From NCBI GenBank assembly GCA_024103275.1, contig JAGFIV010000044.1:1-32974 (forward strand): 32,974 bases of DNA, read 5' to 3'. The notes beneath the pieces were generated by a model. That model was given only the letters and a program-made list of their open reading frames with translations. It was not told the DNA's origin and made no database searches. The DNA comes from Flavobacteriales bacterium (GTDB lineage: Bacteria; Bacteroidota; Bacteroidia; Flavobacteriales_F; PHOS-HE28). Position 1 is the first letter of the stretch. Each line of letters opens with the position of its first letter. This document shows, one piece after another, positions 22,407 through 30,771 of the stretch. The translations under genes were made by a program, and so were the position numbers.

Positions 22407-22801
22407 AGGAAGATTCTCAAGGTATGGTGCACGTACAGCGACTCCCAGATGATGACGAAGACGATGTACATCAGGAACAGGCCGTAGGGCATCAGGATCA
22501 CCTTGCGGATGCTGCGCCGCTCATCGCCCAGGTGCATGAAGGTCATCACGATGTATGTGGCCTTCACCAGCGTCATCATGATGAAAGTCCATTTCACCCA
22601 GTGCCAGGAATTGGGGAACAGGGACATCCAGAAGACCCCCAGCAGCACCTCAATGGCCGTGACCACCGACAGCAAGGCCGTTACGAAATAGATCTTCTTG
22701 CGGACCACGCGTCCCTCTTCCTCGTTGTGCCCGGACTGCAGGCCGTACTCAATGATGTCGTCGCGTTCCATGTTCAGTTCGCCGAGGCCCGGCGCAGGCA
22801 T
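22403..22801 (-). CDS. Cytochrome c oxidase subunit IV-type protein (COX4/prokaryotic)
   Basis: 132-residue protein with three predicted helices (about 38-60, 68-92 and 103-125), including KWTFIMMTLVKATYIVMTFMH, the core of the prokaryotic subunit IV family. The acidic N-terminal tail (MERDDIIEYGLQSGHNEEEG) is cytoplasmic. The start is uncertain: 22801 is used, but Met11 (22771, MERDD) is equally plausible, and neither has a Shine-Dalgarno sequence. It lies 42 nt after subunit III and overlaps the SCO gene. Confidence 0.9.
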   Translation of the reverse strand: MPAPGLGELNMERDDIIEYGLQSGHNEEEGRVVRKKIYFVTALLSVVTAIEVLLGVFWMSLFPNSWHWVKWTFIMMTLVKATYIVMTFMHLGDERRSIRKVILMPYGLFLMYIVFVIIWESLYVHHTLRIFL

Positions 22802-22843
22802 TGTGGTTGGAGTGCAATCTTGTTCAGGCAGCGGCCTACGCGG

Positions 22844-23692
22844 TCAGATCAGGTAGAAGAAGGTGAACACGAACACCCATACCAGGTCCACGAAGTGCCA
22901 GTACAGGCCGGCCTTTTCGACCCGCTCGTAGTGGCCGCGCCGGTGGAACACGCCCCGCATGGCCTGGCTGAGCACCACGATGTTGAGGATCACTCCCGTG
23001 GTGACGTGGAAGCCGTGGAACCCGGTGATGAAGAAGAAGAAGTTGGCGTACTGCGTAGGCCCGTATTCGTTCTCGGTCATGTTGGCCCCGCTCACCACGG
23101 AGATGGCGCTTTGGTACAGCTTGTATGCTTCCGGGCCCTTCACCACCTCCCCGTTCAGGGGGTGGCCCATGGTCATGGCGAAGGTGTTCGGGTCAATGGC
23201 CTCGCCGTGGTGCGGGTTCTCCACCAAGTAGGCGATCTGGCCGTCGGCCAAGGTCACCCGTGCATGGCTGCCATGGATGAAGTGGCTCCACTCGAAGGCT
23301 TGGGACCCCAGGAAGAACAGGCCCCCGACGATCGTCAGGAACAGCCATTTCACCACGCCCTTCTTGTCCATGCGGTGCCCGGCCTCCACGGCCAGCACCA
23401 TGGTCACCGAGCTGATGATCAGGATGAAGGTCATCAACGCCACGTACATCAGCGGGTAGCTGCCGCTCAGGCCCGGGAAGGAGCGGAACACCTCTTCCCC
23501 GATGGGCCACTCCAGGCCGGGGCCCAGCGCATGCCGGGCAAACCCGTAGGCCGAAAGCAGGCCGGTGAAGGTCAGCGCATCGGAGACCAGGAAGAACCAC
23601 ATCATCATCTTCCCGTAGCTGATGCTGAACGGGGAACGATGGCCCCCCCAGAGGACCTCGGTGCTGATCGCTTTGGATGCTTCGCCTGACAT
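22844..23692 (-). CDS. Cytochrome c oxidase subunit III, paralogue 1 (282 residues)
   Basis: Heme-copper oxidase subunit III with about six or seven helices. Family sequence includes GKMMMWFFLVSDALTFTGLL, GSQAFEWSHFI, FFITGFHGFHVTTGVI and the C-terminal GLYWHFVDLVWVFVFTFFY. Between the middle helices there is a hydrophilic insert of about 70 residues (about 150-220) not present in classical CtaE. Subunit III supports proton uptake and stability of the catalytic subunit. It follows paralogue 2 by 24 nt and probably forms a pair with it. Confidence 0.94.
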   Translation of the reverse strand: MSGEASKAISTEVLWGGHRSPFSISYGKMMMWFFLVSDALTFTGLLSAYGFARHALGPGLEWPIGEEVFRSFPGLSGSYPLMYVALMTFILIISSVTMVLAVEAGHRMDKKGVVKWLFLTIVGGLFFLGSQAFEWSHFIHGSHARVTLADGQIAYLVENPHHGEAIDPNTFAMTMGHPLNGEVVKGPEAYKLYQSAISVVSGANMTENEYGPTQYANFFFFITGFHGFHVTTGVILNIVVLSQAMRGVFHRRGHYERVEKAGLYWHFVDLVWVFVFTFFYLI

Positions 23693-23716
23693 GCGTAAGT
23701 GTTTCGGTGGGCAATG

Positions 23717-24442
23717 TTAGTGAACGAAGGCCAAGAACAAAAACAGGTATACCCACAGGCCGGCCAAAAAGTGCCAGAAGAGGGTACCCGCCCATAGCCC
23801 TTGGTGGTCCGCTTGGCCATACCGCCCCATCGCGGCCATGACGGACATGACCACCAAGGCCACCAGGCCGCCGATGATATGGGCGAAGTGCGCGTAGGTA
23901 AGCGCATAGAAGTATGAACTGGCCGAATTCAGCACCTGGTCCATTTCCGCGTTCAGCGGGTGTTCAAACCCCGTGTCCTCCGGCAGGAAATACTGGTCGC
24001 CCTGCTTCACCAAGGTTTCCCCCATCCGTTGGATGGTGTAGTCCCGGCCATATTCCCCCTGCAGGCTCTTCAGGCGGGACACCAGGGCGTAGCCGTCCTC
24101 AAGCAGCGCATGCCATCCCTTGAACTGGCTTACGGTGAAGCACAGGCCAAGGGCCAAGGTGGCCACCACCCACGGGGCCACCTGCCGCTTGCGGTCGCGC
24201 CGCGCATTCACCAGGGCCATGTGCAGGGTGAGGCTGCTGGCCAGGATGAACGCCGTGCTCCACCAGAAGGCCGCGGGCAGGTCGAAGTTCACCCAATAGG
24301 TGGACCCTCCCTTGCTGACCAGGTAGGCGCTGGTAAGCCCGGCGAAGAACATGACGATGGAGAAGCACAGCAGGTAGGTGATGCTGCGCTTGGCCTTGAT
24401 CAGGCGGCCCTGCTGTTCGGCGGTCGGTCCGGTATTGCTCAT
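23717..24442 (-). CDS. Cytochrome c oxidase subunit III, paralogue 2 (241 residues)
   Basis: Second subunit III-family protein, with about five helices. N-terminal KAKRSITYLLCFSIVMFF, then FWWSTAFILASSLTLHMAL and the C-terminal TLFWHFLAGLWVYLFLFLAF show the family fold. It has a hydrophilic insert (about 115-180, GEYGRDYTIQRMGETLVKQ) at a position similar to that in paralogue 1. Tandem subunit III genes are usual in Bacteroidota. The start codon overlaps the ctaB stop by 4 nt (24439-24442), so translation is coupled to heme O synthase. Confidence 0.92.
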   Translation of the reverse strand: MSNTGPTAEQQGRLIKAKRSITYLLCFSIVMFFAGLTSAYLVSKGGSTYWVNFDLPAAFWWSTAFILASSLTLHMALVNARRDRKRQVAPWVVATLALGLCFTVSQFKGWHALLEDGYALVSRLKSLQGEYGRDYTIQRMGETLVKQGDQYFLPEDTGFEHPLNAEMDQVLNSASSYFYALTYAHFAHIIGGLVALVVMSVMAAMGRYGQADHQGLWAGTLFWHFLAGLWVYLFLFLAFVH

Positions 24443-25335
24443 AATTTATCCAGCACGTAGGCCAGTTGCACCCCGGGCAGGTAAAGGAAGCCGGCATACA
24501 GCAGCCGCCGTGCGTCCGCCTTGTCCAGGCTGCGCATCAGGCGCAACGCGCGGTAGAGGAGGTTCAGGCCCAGCAGCACGGCCACCAGGGCGGACCAATG
24601 GCCCGTGAGGCCGAAGACCCAGGGAAGCAACCCGATAAGCAACGTGAAGAACGCATAGATGGCCACCAGGAAGCCGCTGAAATGGTCGCGGCCACCCCGG
24701 GAAGGCAACAGGTGGTAGCTGGCCTTGGCATAGTCATCGTGCAGCAGCCAGGAGACGCTCCAAAAATGCGGGTATTGCCAAAGGAATTGAAGGGCAAAGA
24801 GCAGCCCCGCGCCGAGGCTGAAGGAACCGGTGGCCGCCACATGGCCGATCATGGGCGGGAGTGCGCCGGGGATGGCGCCCACGAAAACGGCCCATGCGCT
24901 GACCCGTTTCAAAGGCGTGTACAGCGCCACGTAGATGAACAACGACAACAGGCTGAGCAGCCCCGCCAGCTGGCCGAACAGGTACCACAGCAGCACGGTC
25001 CCCAGGATGCCCGCCACCACCGCGATCACCACGGCCTCGGTGGCGCTCATGGTGCCGCGCACCAGGGGACGCCCCTTCGTGCGCTCCATGCGGCTGTCCT
25101 GCTCCATCTCGATCACCTCGTTCAGCGCGGTGGAGGAACCGGTGACCAGGAAGCCCCCGATGGCCAACAGCAAGGCATCCAGCACGCTGAACCCGCCCGC
25201 CTGCACGCCCATGCCGTAGCCCAGCACGGCCGTGATCACCACCAGCATCGTCACGCGGAACTTGAAGAGCAGCCCCAGGTCCTTCAGCTTGGCGGCCAGG
25301 CCCGGTCGTGCGGAGTATGTTTCGTGCGTCTCCAA
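24439..25335 (-). CDS. ctaB: Protoheme IX farnesyltransferase (heme O synthase), probable TTG start
   Basis: UbiA-superfamily membrane enzyme that attaches a farnesyl group to heme B, giving heme O for aa3- or bo3-type oxidases. From the proposed TTG start it has 298 residues and about eight or nine helices. Family motifs are FKFRVTMLVV (about 25-34), the Asp-rich substrate site in NEVIEMEQDSRMERTKGRPL (72-91), YTPLKRVSAWAVFVGAIPGALPP and HDDYAKASYHLLPS. The frame stays open to 25884, but that upstream part overlaps the wzi-like gene and is low-complexity. There is no ATG near the family N-terminus, whereas TTG at 25335 gives the right length and lies 9 nt from a TACTTTCG box. Confidence 0.93.
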   Translation of the reverse strand: METHETYSARPGLAAKLKDLGLLFKFRVTMLVVITAVLGYGMGVQAGGFSVLDALLLAIGGFLVTGSSTALNEVIEMEQDSRMERTKGRPLVRGTMSATEAVVIAVVAGILGTVLLWYLFGQLAGLLSLLSLFIYVALYTPLKRVSAWAVFVGAIPGALPPMIGHVAATGSFSLGAGLLFALQFLWQYPHFWSVSWLLHDDYAKASYHLLPSRGGRDHFSGFLVAIYAFFTLLIGLLPWVFGLTGHWSALVAVLLGLNLLYRALRLMRSLDKADARRLLYAGFLYLPGVQLAYVLDKL

Positions 25336-25344
25336 AACCGGCGG

Positions 25345-25352
25345 CGAAAGTA
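25345..25352 (-). promoter_or_regulatory. Candidate -7 promoter box at the head of the respiratory block (ctaB)
   Basis: The minus strand reads TACTTTCG, the same 8-mer as before aspS and one base from TAnnTTTG, ending 9 nt before the proposed TTG start. It would drive ctaB and the downstream oxidase genes. Confidence 0.4.
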
Positions 25353-25396
25353 AGTCAGCCCGGGCGGAACGGGATGTGTCGTTGCGGCAGCCTCCG

Positions 25397-27001
25397 TCAA
25401 CGCACGACCTGGAAGGTGTGCCGGTCGTGCAAATGCGCCGAAATGCCGAACCGCAGATAGTTGGTGGCCTGGGCCGGACCGTGCCCAAGTACCTGGGCAC
25501 GGTATGTCCAGGCCAACTCCAGCAGCAGGCCGCTGGCGGGTGCCAGCAACCGGCCCGCCCGCAGTTCGTTCTGGAACACCGTGGCCTGCGAAGGCTTTCC
25601 CACCCAGAATCCGTAGACCAGGGGCTTCCCGTCCGGGCCCAAAGGCCGGTCCGAGTCGGACAGGAAGATGTTGTTTCCGTAGTTCCCGTGGTCCCACGCC
25701 TGGGCCGTGTCCTGGCCCAGGGCGGCAATGCTGGCCGTGGTGCCCAGGATCCATGGCCCCTTGCGCCATTCCCCTTCCAGCAGGGCCTCCAGGAAGCCGG
25801 CACCATAGGGATGCGCCAATGCCTCGCCTTCGTGTGCATAATTCTGCCGTCGGTCGGTGTGCGCGTACATGAACGGCCGGGCATAGTTCACCTCGGCCCG
25901 CAGCATCAGCCCCTTCCGGCCGAAGGTGTCGTGGGCGATGGCGCCCACCTGCACCCCCTGCTTGTTCCCGTACCACCCGTCGCCCGCCCGCACGTGGTTG
26001 AGCAGGAATTCATCCAAGGCCACCTGCGAATAGAGCAGGGTTTGCCGCCCCGCCTTCACGTTCAGGGCGATGCCCATCAGTGCGTTGTCCGGCGAGCCCA
26101 GGCCGAACTCCACCGGCCGCAGGAAGATCACCGGGTTCAGGTAGGAGAGGTCGAAGCCGCGGGGATATCGCGGATCGTTGTCCTGCCATACGATGGCCTC
26201 GAAAAAGCCCGCATTCACCCGCTTGGAGACGTTCCAGCTCAGGTAGTGGATACTGGCGAATTTCCGGGATGGCGCGGACAGCGGGCTCCGTCCGCCCGGC
26301 AGGTCCCTCATCAGCGTGAACAGGTTCATGTACCTCAGGTGCCACGCCGTGGTGGTGATCCGCAAATACGGATACCCCGTTGCGCCATCGCCCAGGAACA
26401 GCGAGCGGCGCCCCTCGCCGAGGAAGGTGCGGCCCTTGCCCAGGGTGAAGTGGAAGTATTCGCCCGCCTTGTAATCGGCGTAGCCATTCCAATCGTAGTG
26501 CACGATGGCATCGTCAAGCGCATAGGCATAACCCTCGCCTGGAACCACCTTTTGGGCCTGCGCAAACCGGGCGAGGTAGCCGGGCAGCCGCTCCTGCCAC
26601 ACCCGGCCGTCCAGGCCCAGCGTGAAGCGGGGGGCGGCATTCCATCCCAGCCAGGCACCCGCGCCACCGCGGTACTTCAGCGCTTCGTCCTCGCCGAAGG
26701 AGGCCCCGGCCTGCGCATCCAGCAGGGGCCCGCCATGCCAGCGCCGGGCGGGGTCGCCCAGATGGTCCAGCCATGGTCTCCAGGCCGGTGGTGCCGCGGA
26801 GTCGGCCCCGGGCAGCGCCCGTACATCCTCCCACAGGTAGGGCCTTATGGCACTGTGTGCGGCCACGTCCTTGCGGTGCATCAGCGCGGTGTAGGGTGCA
26901 TCCACGGTGCGGCCCAGGGGCAGGAAGCCCTGTTGCGCCATGGCCGGTGCCGGCAGCAGCAACACCGGCACCAGGGCAGGCAAGGCGGCCGGCCACCTCA
27001 T
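25397..27001 (-). CDS. Wzi/RemB-like outer-membrane beta-barrel protein, copy 1
   Basis: 534-residue exported protein. Residues 1-23 are a signal peptide (MRWPAALPALVPVLLLPAPA, then MAQ). The rest alternates short amphipathic strands and ends LRFGISAHLHDRHTFQVVR, as in an outer-membrane barrel. Segments such as GEYFHFTLGKGRTFLGEGRR, LFLGDGATGYPYLRI and DPRYPRGFDLSYLNPVIFLR match what I know of the Wzi capsule-assembly family and the related RemB gliding proteins of Flavobacteriales. The role (binding or anchoring surface polysaccharide) is inferred. The start Met at 27001 overlaps the stop of the TagO-like gene (26998-27001), which gives strong support to this start and to cotranslation. A paralogue lies on the other side of the TagO-like gene. 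Confidence 0.85.
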   Translation of the reverse strand: MRWPAALPALVPVLLLPAPAMAQQGFLPLGRTVDAPYTALMHRKDVAAHSAIRPYLWEDVRALPGADSAAPPAWRPWLDHLGDPARRWHGGPLLDAQAGASFGEDEALKYRGGAGAWLGWNAAPRFTLGLDGRVWQERLPGYLARFAQAQKVVPGEGYAYALDDAIVHYDWNGYADYKAGEYFHFTLGKGRTFLGEGRRSLFLGDGATGYPYLRITTTAWHLRYMNLFTLMRDLPGGRSPLSAPSRKFASIHYLSWNVSKRVNAGFFEAIVWQDNDPRYPRGFDLSYLNPVIFLRPVEFGLGSPDNALMGIALNVKAGRQTLLYSQVALDEFLLNHVRAGDGWYGNKQGVQVGAIAHDTFGRKGLMLRAEVNYARPFMYAHTDRRQNYAHEGEALAHPYGAGFLEALLEGEWRKGPWILGTTASIAALGQDTAQAWDHGNYGNNIFLSDSDRPLGPDGKPLVYGFWVGKPSQATVFQNELRAGRLLAPASGLLLELAWTYRAQVLGHGPAQATNYLRFGISAHLHDRHTFQVVR

Positions 27002-28116
27002 GCCGCCTTGCGTTTTCGGAAGGCGAACGGCAGCATGGCCAACAGGAAGGCCGATCCGCCCAGCAGCAGCAAGCCCTTGGTGGGCATCACGTCCCGCGTG
27101 AGCAGGCCCAGCAGGATGACGGCCACGGAGTAGCCGTACAACGCCAGCACGGTGCCCCGGTGCCCCAGGCCCAGCGCCAGCAGCCGGTGGTGGATGTGGT
27201 TGCGGTCCGCGTGGAAGGGGGAGACGCCGCGTGCCGCACGTACCACGAACACGCGGAAGGTGTCCACCAGCGGATAGGCGATCACGCTCATGGCGAAGAG
27301 CGGGGTGGGCACCGTGCGCAGCCATCCGGGCAGGCGGTTGATGTCGTGGTCCACCACCCGCATGGCCAGCACGCTGATGATGGCGCCGATGATGAGCGAG
27401 CCGCTGTCGCCCATGAAGATGCGCGCGGGGTGGAAGTTGAACACGAGGAAGCCCACCAGGGCGCCCGCCAGGGTGAAGGCCAGCAGCGCCAGTGCCACGT
27501 CGCCGGCCCAGTACAGCCAAATGCCGTAGGTGGTGGCGCCGATCAGGCCGATGCCGCCGGCCAGGCCGTCCACGCCATCGATCAGGTTGAAGGCGTTCAC
27601 CAGCACGATGTAGGTGAAGAACGAGAAGGCGATGCTCACTTCATGGGGCAGTTCATACAGGCCGAGGATGCCGTGCATGTCGCGGATGCGGACATCGCCC
27701 ATGATCACCAGGATGTACGCCACCACGAAATGGCCCACCAGCTTCTTCACCGGGCTGAAACCGATGATGTCGTCCTTCACGCCGATGAAGAACAGCAGCA
27801 CCATGGCCGCGATCACGATCTTGAAGTCGGCGTAGGCCGCACCCATTTCCAGGTACAGCGCCTTGAAATCCCCGATCGACCCGTCCAGCCCCATGGTCCC
27901 GCGCGGAAACCACAGGCTGTAACTGAAGAGGATGGCGGCGAAGATGATGATGCCCCCGATGGTGGGGATGCTGCGGTGGTGGAGCTTGCGTTCCTCGGAG
28001 GGCTCGTCCACCAGGTGCTTCATGCGGGCCACCTTGATCAGGCTGGGCATGGTGAACAGCACCACGAGGAACGCGGTGAGGAAGCCCATGAGCAATATGT
28101 AGCCGTGTTCTTTCAA
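26998..28116 (-). CDS. WecA/TagO-type undecaprenyl-phosphate sugar-1-phosphate transferase
   Basis: 372-residue membrane enzyme of the MraY/WecA superfamily, with about 10-11 helices. It transfers a sugar-1-phosphate (probably HexNAc-1-P) from a UDP-sugar to undecaprenyl phosphate, starting a lipid-linked glycan. Catalytic motifs are all visible: Asp115/Asp116 in GVKDDIIGF, NAFNLIDGVDGLAGG (174-188), FMGDSGS (234-240) and HADRNHIHHRL (302-312). The His-rich last motif separates it from MraY itself and favours the WecA/TagO group. It lies between two Wzi-like genes, 9 nt after copy 2 and overlapping copy 1 by 4 nt, and upstream fcl/gmd make GDP-fucose, so it probably starts a surface polysaccharide. 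Substrate specificity is not resolved. Confidence 0.94.
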   Translation of the reverse strand: MKEHGYILLMGFLTAFLVVLFTMPSLIKVARMKHLVDEPSEERKLHHRSIPTIGGIIIFAAILFSYSLWFPRGTMGLDGSIGDFKALYLEMGAAYADFKIVIAAMVLLFFIGVKDDIIGFSPVKKLVGHFVVAYILVIMGDVRIRDMHGILGLYELPHEVSIAFSFFTYIVLVNAFNLIDGVDGLAGGIGLIGATTYGIWLYWAGDVALALLAFTLAGALVGFLVFNFHPARIFMGDSGSLIIGAIISVLAMRVVDHDINRLPGWLRTVPTPLFAMSVIAYPLVDTFRVFVVRAARGVSPFHADRNHIHHRLLALGLGHRGTVLALYGYSVAVILLGLLTRDVMPTKGLLLLGGSAFLLAMLPFAFRKRKAA

Positions 28117-28125
28117 AGGGAGCGG

Positions 28126-29706
28126 TCAAAGATCGTAGTAGCGGTTGAACAGGCCGGTGTGGAACGCCAGGAAGAAATAGCCGCTGTCCCGGCCCGGCAC
28201 GCCCGGCTGCAGGTCGCGCATGGAATAGCCCAAGGTAAGCTGCATGTTGTACATCTGGTTCAGCCGGTAGGAGGCGTTCGCCCCGGCAAAAAGCCGCCGG
28301 TAGGTCCGTCCTTCCTCGCCGGTGGGCTGCGTGGGCCCGAAGATGTCGCCGCCGGCCGCTTCGGCCATGGCCGTGCCCCAGGGATGCTCCATCCAGCTCA
28401 ACTCCCCTTGGAACCAGATGCGCTGCCGGATGCCGTAGTCGGCCCGCACGACCAGTTCCGTGTAGCCGGTGCCCAAGGGCGATGCCATCGGCTGGTTGTC
28501 ATGCGTCCAGCTCATCCGCGGGTCTTCCTTGGTGTAGGCGAAGGGGGTGGCCTGGTCGTATTCGGCCAGCAGGTGCAGGTCCTTGCGCAGCAGGTCGAAC
28601 CACTGCAGGCCCGCCTGCCAGGCGTAGCGTGCGCGGCCGGGGTCGGTGAGGGCATACTGGCCGTATGCGAAGACCCGGTCCGTGACCCGGTACTTGGCGT
28701 CCACCCCGAGCAGCTGGGTGTTCCGGCCCTCAAATCCGTTCGCCGCCGTGTTCAGGCCGGGCACCGGGTTGAGCTGCATGGCGTTGAACGGCATCACGCC
28801 GTCCTTGTTGATGGTCTTCCACATGGTGCCCTCGAACACCGCCAGTTGCAATGGGCCGAGGTTGGCGCTCAGGTGCAGGAAGGTGGCGCGCTTCCACCAG
28901 AAGAGCGATTCGCCCGCGTCGCCGGTGGGCAGCCGGTCGGCCCGTGCCACCTGTTGCAGCTTCGCGAAGATGGCCGTGTACTGGAAGCGTTTGTTGTTGG
29001 TCTGCGCGCTGAGCTTCACGTAGGGATAGGGGCTGGCATTGTCGCTCAGCAGCACCGAACGGTAGCCGTTGCCCACGAAGTGCCTGCCTTGGCCCAGCTG
29101 GGCATTGATCCATGGCCGGGGCGTCCAGCTCACGTTGCCTGTTGCCCACGCGAAATCCAGCCCGCGCTGGTTGAAGTTCTTGATGCGCCCCTGGCCCGGC
29201 ATTACCCCATGCTGCTGCGAGTAGTAGAACAGGTAGTCCGGCGGCGTGGCCTGGTTTTCCATGAACATGGACTGGAACGACACCGTGGGGCCCAGGTCCG
29301 CCGCGATGCGGAACCCACGGCTGTTCTGCTGCAGCACCGCGTCCTCCACGTAGTCGCTTGCCTCGCGGTAATCCAGGCCCACCTCGAAGCGGAAGGCCGG
29401 GTCCACGACCAGGTGGAAGCCGCCTTCCTTCACCTGCACCAGGTGTTCCTTGAACAGCTTTTCGGTGATCCAGTAGTACTGCGGAATGGTATCGCGCCGA
29501 TGGCCCATCACGTTGTGCAGGTCGGCCCTGCTCCCGATGATCGGCCGCAAGCCGGTGTGCATGGTGCTGCCCTTCACCGCGCCGTTGCGATCGATGTCGT
29601 AGTAGATGTCCCGGTTCAGCGGGATGTCGTTCTGCTGGGCGTGGGCGGCCCAGCTGAGCAGAAAGGCCCAGAGCAGGGTGGATATGCGCGGGGAAGGATG
29701 GGGCAT
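28126..29706 (-). CDS. Wzi/RemB-like outer-membrane beta-barrel protein, copy 2
   Basis: 526-residue exported protein with a signal peptide (MPHPSPRISTLLWAFLLSWA, then AHAQ). It shares layout and several motifs with copy 1, for example LGQGRHFVGNGYRSVLLSDN, ASPYPYVKLSAQ and YGIRQRIWFQGELSWMEHPWG, and ends with a short aromatic strand (FNRYYDL), as barrel proteins often do. The family is the same as for copy 1: capsule assembly Wzi or gliding RemB-like. The start at 29706 is chosen because it opens the signal peptide; an ATG 31 codons upstream adds a Trp/His-rich leader. A TACCTTCG box (29725-29732) lies 18 nt before this start, so copy 2 with the TagO-like gene and copy 1 may form one operon. 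Confidence 0.85.
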   Translation of the reverse strand: MPHPSPRISTLLWAFLLSWAAHAQQNDIPLNRDIYYDIDRNGAVKGSTMHTGLRPIIGSRADLHNVMGHRRDTIPQYYWITEKLFKEHLVQVKEGGFHLVVDPAFRFEVGLDYREASDYVEDAVLQQNSRGFRIAADLGPTVSFQSMFMENQATPPDYLFYYSQQHGVMPGQGRIKNFNQRGLDFAWATGNVSWTPRPWINAQLGQGRHFVGNGYRSVLLSDNASPYPYVKLSAQTNNKRFQYTAIFAKLQQVARADRLPTGDAGESLFWWKRATFLHLSANLGPLQLAVFEGTMWKTINKDGVMPFNAMQLNPVPGLNTAANGFEGRNTQLLGVDAKYRVTDRVFAYGQYALTDPGRARYAWQAGLQWFDLLRKDLHLLAEYDQATPFAYTKEDPRMSWTHDNQPMASPLGTGYTELVVRADYGIRQRIWFQGELSWMEHPWGTAMAEAAGGDIFGPTQPTGEEGRTYRRLFAGANASYRLNQMYNMQLTLGYSMRDLQPGVPGRDSGYFFLAFHTGLFNRYYDL

Positions 29707-29724
29707 CCGGCAATGGACCGGCGC

Positions 29725-29732
29725 CGAAGGTA
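29725..29732 (-). promoter_or_regulatory. Candidate -7 promoter box of the wzi-tagO-wzi operon
   Basis: The minus strand reads TACCTTCG, one base from TAnnTTTG and identical to the box before cysQ, 18 nt before the ATG at 29706. Confidence 0.4.
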
Positions 29733-29795
29733 GTTCAGCACGCGGCGCGTGGACCGTGTGCCAGGGCAACTGGAGGCCATGCCAAAGCCACACCC

Positions 29796-30734
29796 TCACA
29801 CCTTCGCCCCCTCATACTTCTTGAAGGCCTCGTACACCTGCGTGATGCCTTCGCGCAGTTCAATCTTGTGCTTCCAGCCCAACGCGTGCAGGCGGCTCAC
29901 GTCCATCAGCTTGCGGGGCGTGCCGTCGGGCTTGGTGCGGTCCCATTGCAGTTCACCCTGGAAGCCGGTGATCTCTTGGATCAGTTCCGCGAGCGCCTTG
30001 ATGGTGAGGTCCTCGCCGGTGCCGATGTTGATGAAAAGCTCATCGTGGTAGTGCTGCAGCAGGAAGTAGCAGGCATCGGCGAGGTCGTCCACGTGGAGGA
30101 ACTCACGCATGGGCGATCCGGTGCCCCAGACCTCCACGCTGGGCGCGCCCTCCTGCTTCGCCGTGTGGAACTTGCGGATCAGCGCGGGCATCACGTGGCT
30201 GTTGTTCAGGTCGTAGTTGTCGTTGGGCCCGTAGAGGTTGGTGGGCATGGCGCTGATCCAGTCGCAGCCATACTGGCGGCGGTAGCTCTCCACCAGCTTG
30301 ATGCCGGCGATCTTGGCGATGGCGTAGGGCTCGTTGGTGGGCTCCAGCAGGCCGGTGAGCAGGCTTTCCTCCTTGAGCGGCTGCGGCGCCAGCTTGGGGT
30401 AGATGCACGAGGAGCCCAGGAAGAGCAGGCGCTTCACGCCATGCTCGTAGGCCTGATGGATCACGTTGCATTCGATCATCAGGTTCTCGTAGATGAACTG
30501 GGCACGGTAGGTATTGTTGGCCTGGATGCCGCCCACCTTGGCCGCGGCCAGCACCACGTGGTCCGGCCTTTCCGTGCGGAAGAAGTCGCGCACCGCCGCC
30601 TGGTCCTTCAGGTCCAGTTCCTTGCTGGTGCGCACCACGATGTTCCGGAAGCCCTCATCCATGAGCTTGCGCATGATGGCGCTGCCCACCATGCCCCGGT
30701 GCCCGGCGATGTAGATCTTGTCCTGTTTTTCCAT
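29796..30734 (-). CDS. fcl: GDP-L-fucose synthase
   Basis: 312-residue extended SDR enzyme that epimerises and reduces GDP-4-keto-6-deoxymannose to GDP-L-fucose with NADPH. The Rossmann motif is GHRGMVGSA (11-19). The catalytic residues are visible as Ser108/Ser109-Cys110 in LGSSCIYPK, Tyr137 and Lys141 in [10 protein letters not shown]. The family segment [21 protein letters not shown] is present. It works directly after Gmd, encoded 66 nt upstream on the same strand. Two hairpins lie in that gap, so the ratio of the two enzymes may be set at RNA level. The product probably feeds the polysaccharide made by the downstream genes. Confidence 0.96.
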   Translation of the reverse strand: MEKQDKIYIAGHRGMVGSAIMRKLMDEGFRNIVVRTSKELDLKDQAAVRDFFRTERPDHVVLAAAKVGGIQANNTYRAQFIYENLMIECNVIHQAYEHGVKRLLFLGSSCIYPKLAPQPLKEESLLTGLLEPTNEPYAIAKIAGIKLVESYRRQYGCDWISAMPTNLYGPNDNYDLNNSHVMPALIRKFHTAKQEGAPSVEVWGTGSPMREFLHVDDLADACYFLLQHYHDELFINIGTGEDLTIKALAELIQEITGFQGELQWDRTKPDGTPRKLMDVSRLHALGWKHKIELREGITQVYEAFKKYEGAKV

Positions 30735-30747
30735 TTTCGCTGCGTTG

Positions 30748-30767
30748 GGGCGCGATACATCGCGCCC
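30748..30767. repeat. Palindrome between gmd and fcl
   Basis: GGGCGCGA (30748-30755), loop TACA, TCGCGCCC (30760-30767): an 8-bp perfect GC-rich stem, 13 nt upstream of the fcl ATG. It could be a small interspersed repeat or an RNA hairpin in the fcl leader. Confidence 0.5.
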
Positions 30768-30771
30768 TTGC

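Noticed and set aside
25336-25884. N-terminal extension of heme O synthase by 183 codons
   Set aside because: The extra frame is Arg/Pro/Thr-rich, overlaps the wzi-like gene in another frame and has no counterpart in the family.
26773-29733. 986-codon open frame on the plus strand opposite the wzi and tagO-like genes
   Set aside because: Same kind of antisense shadow: low-complexity His/Gln/Val composition, no signal peptide or motif, while the minus-strand genes have clear families and overlapping start/stop codons.
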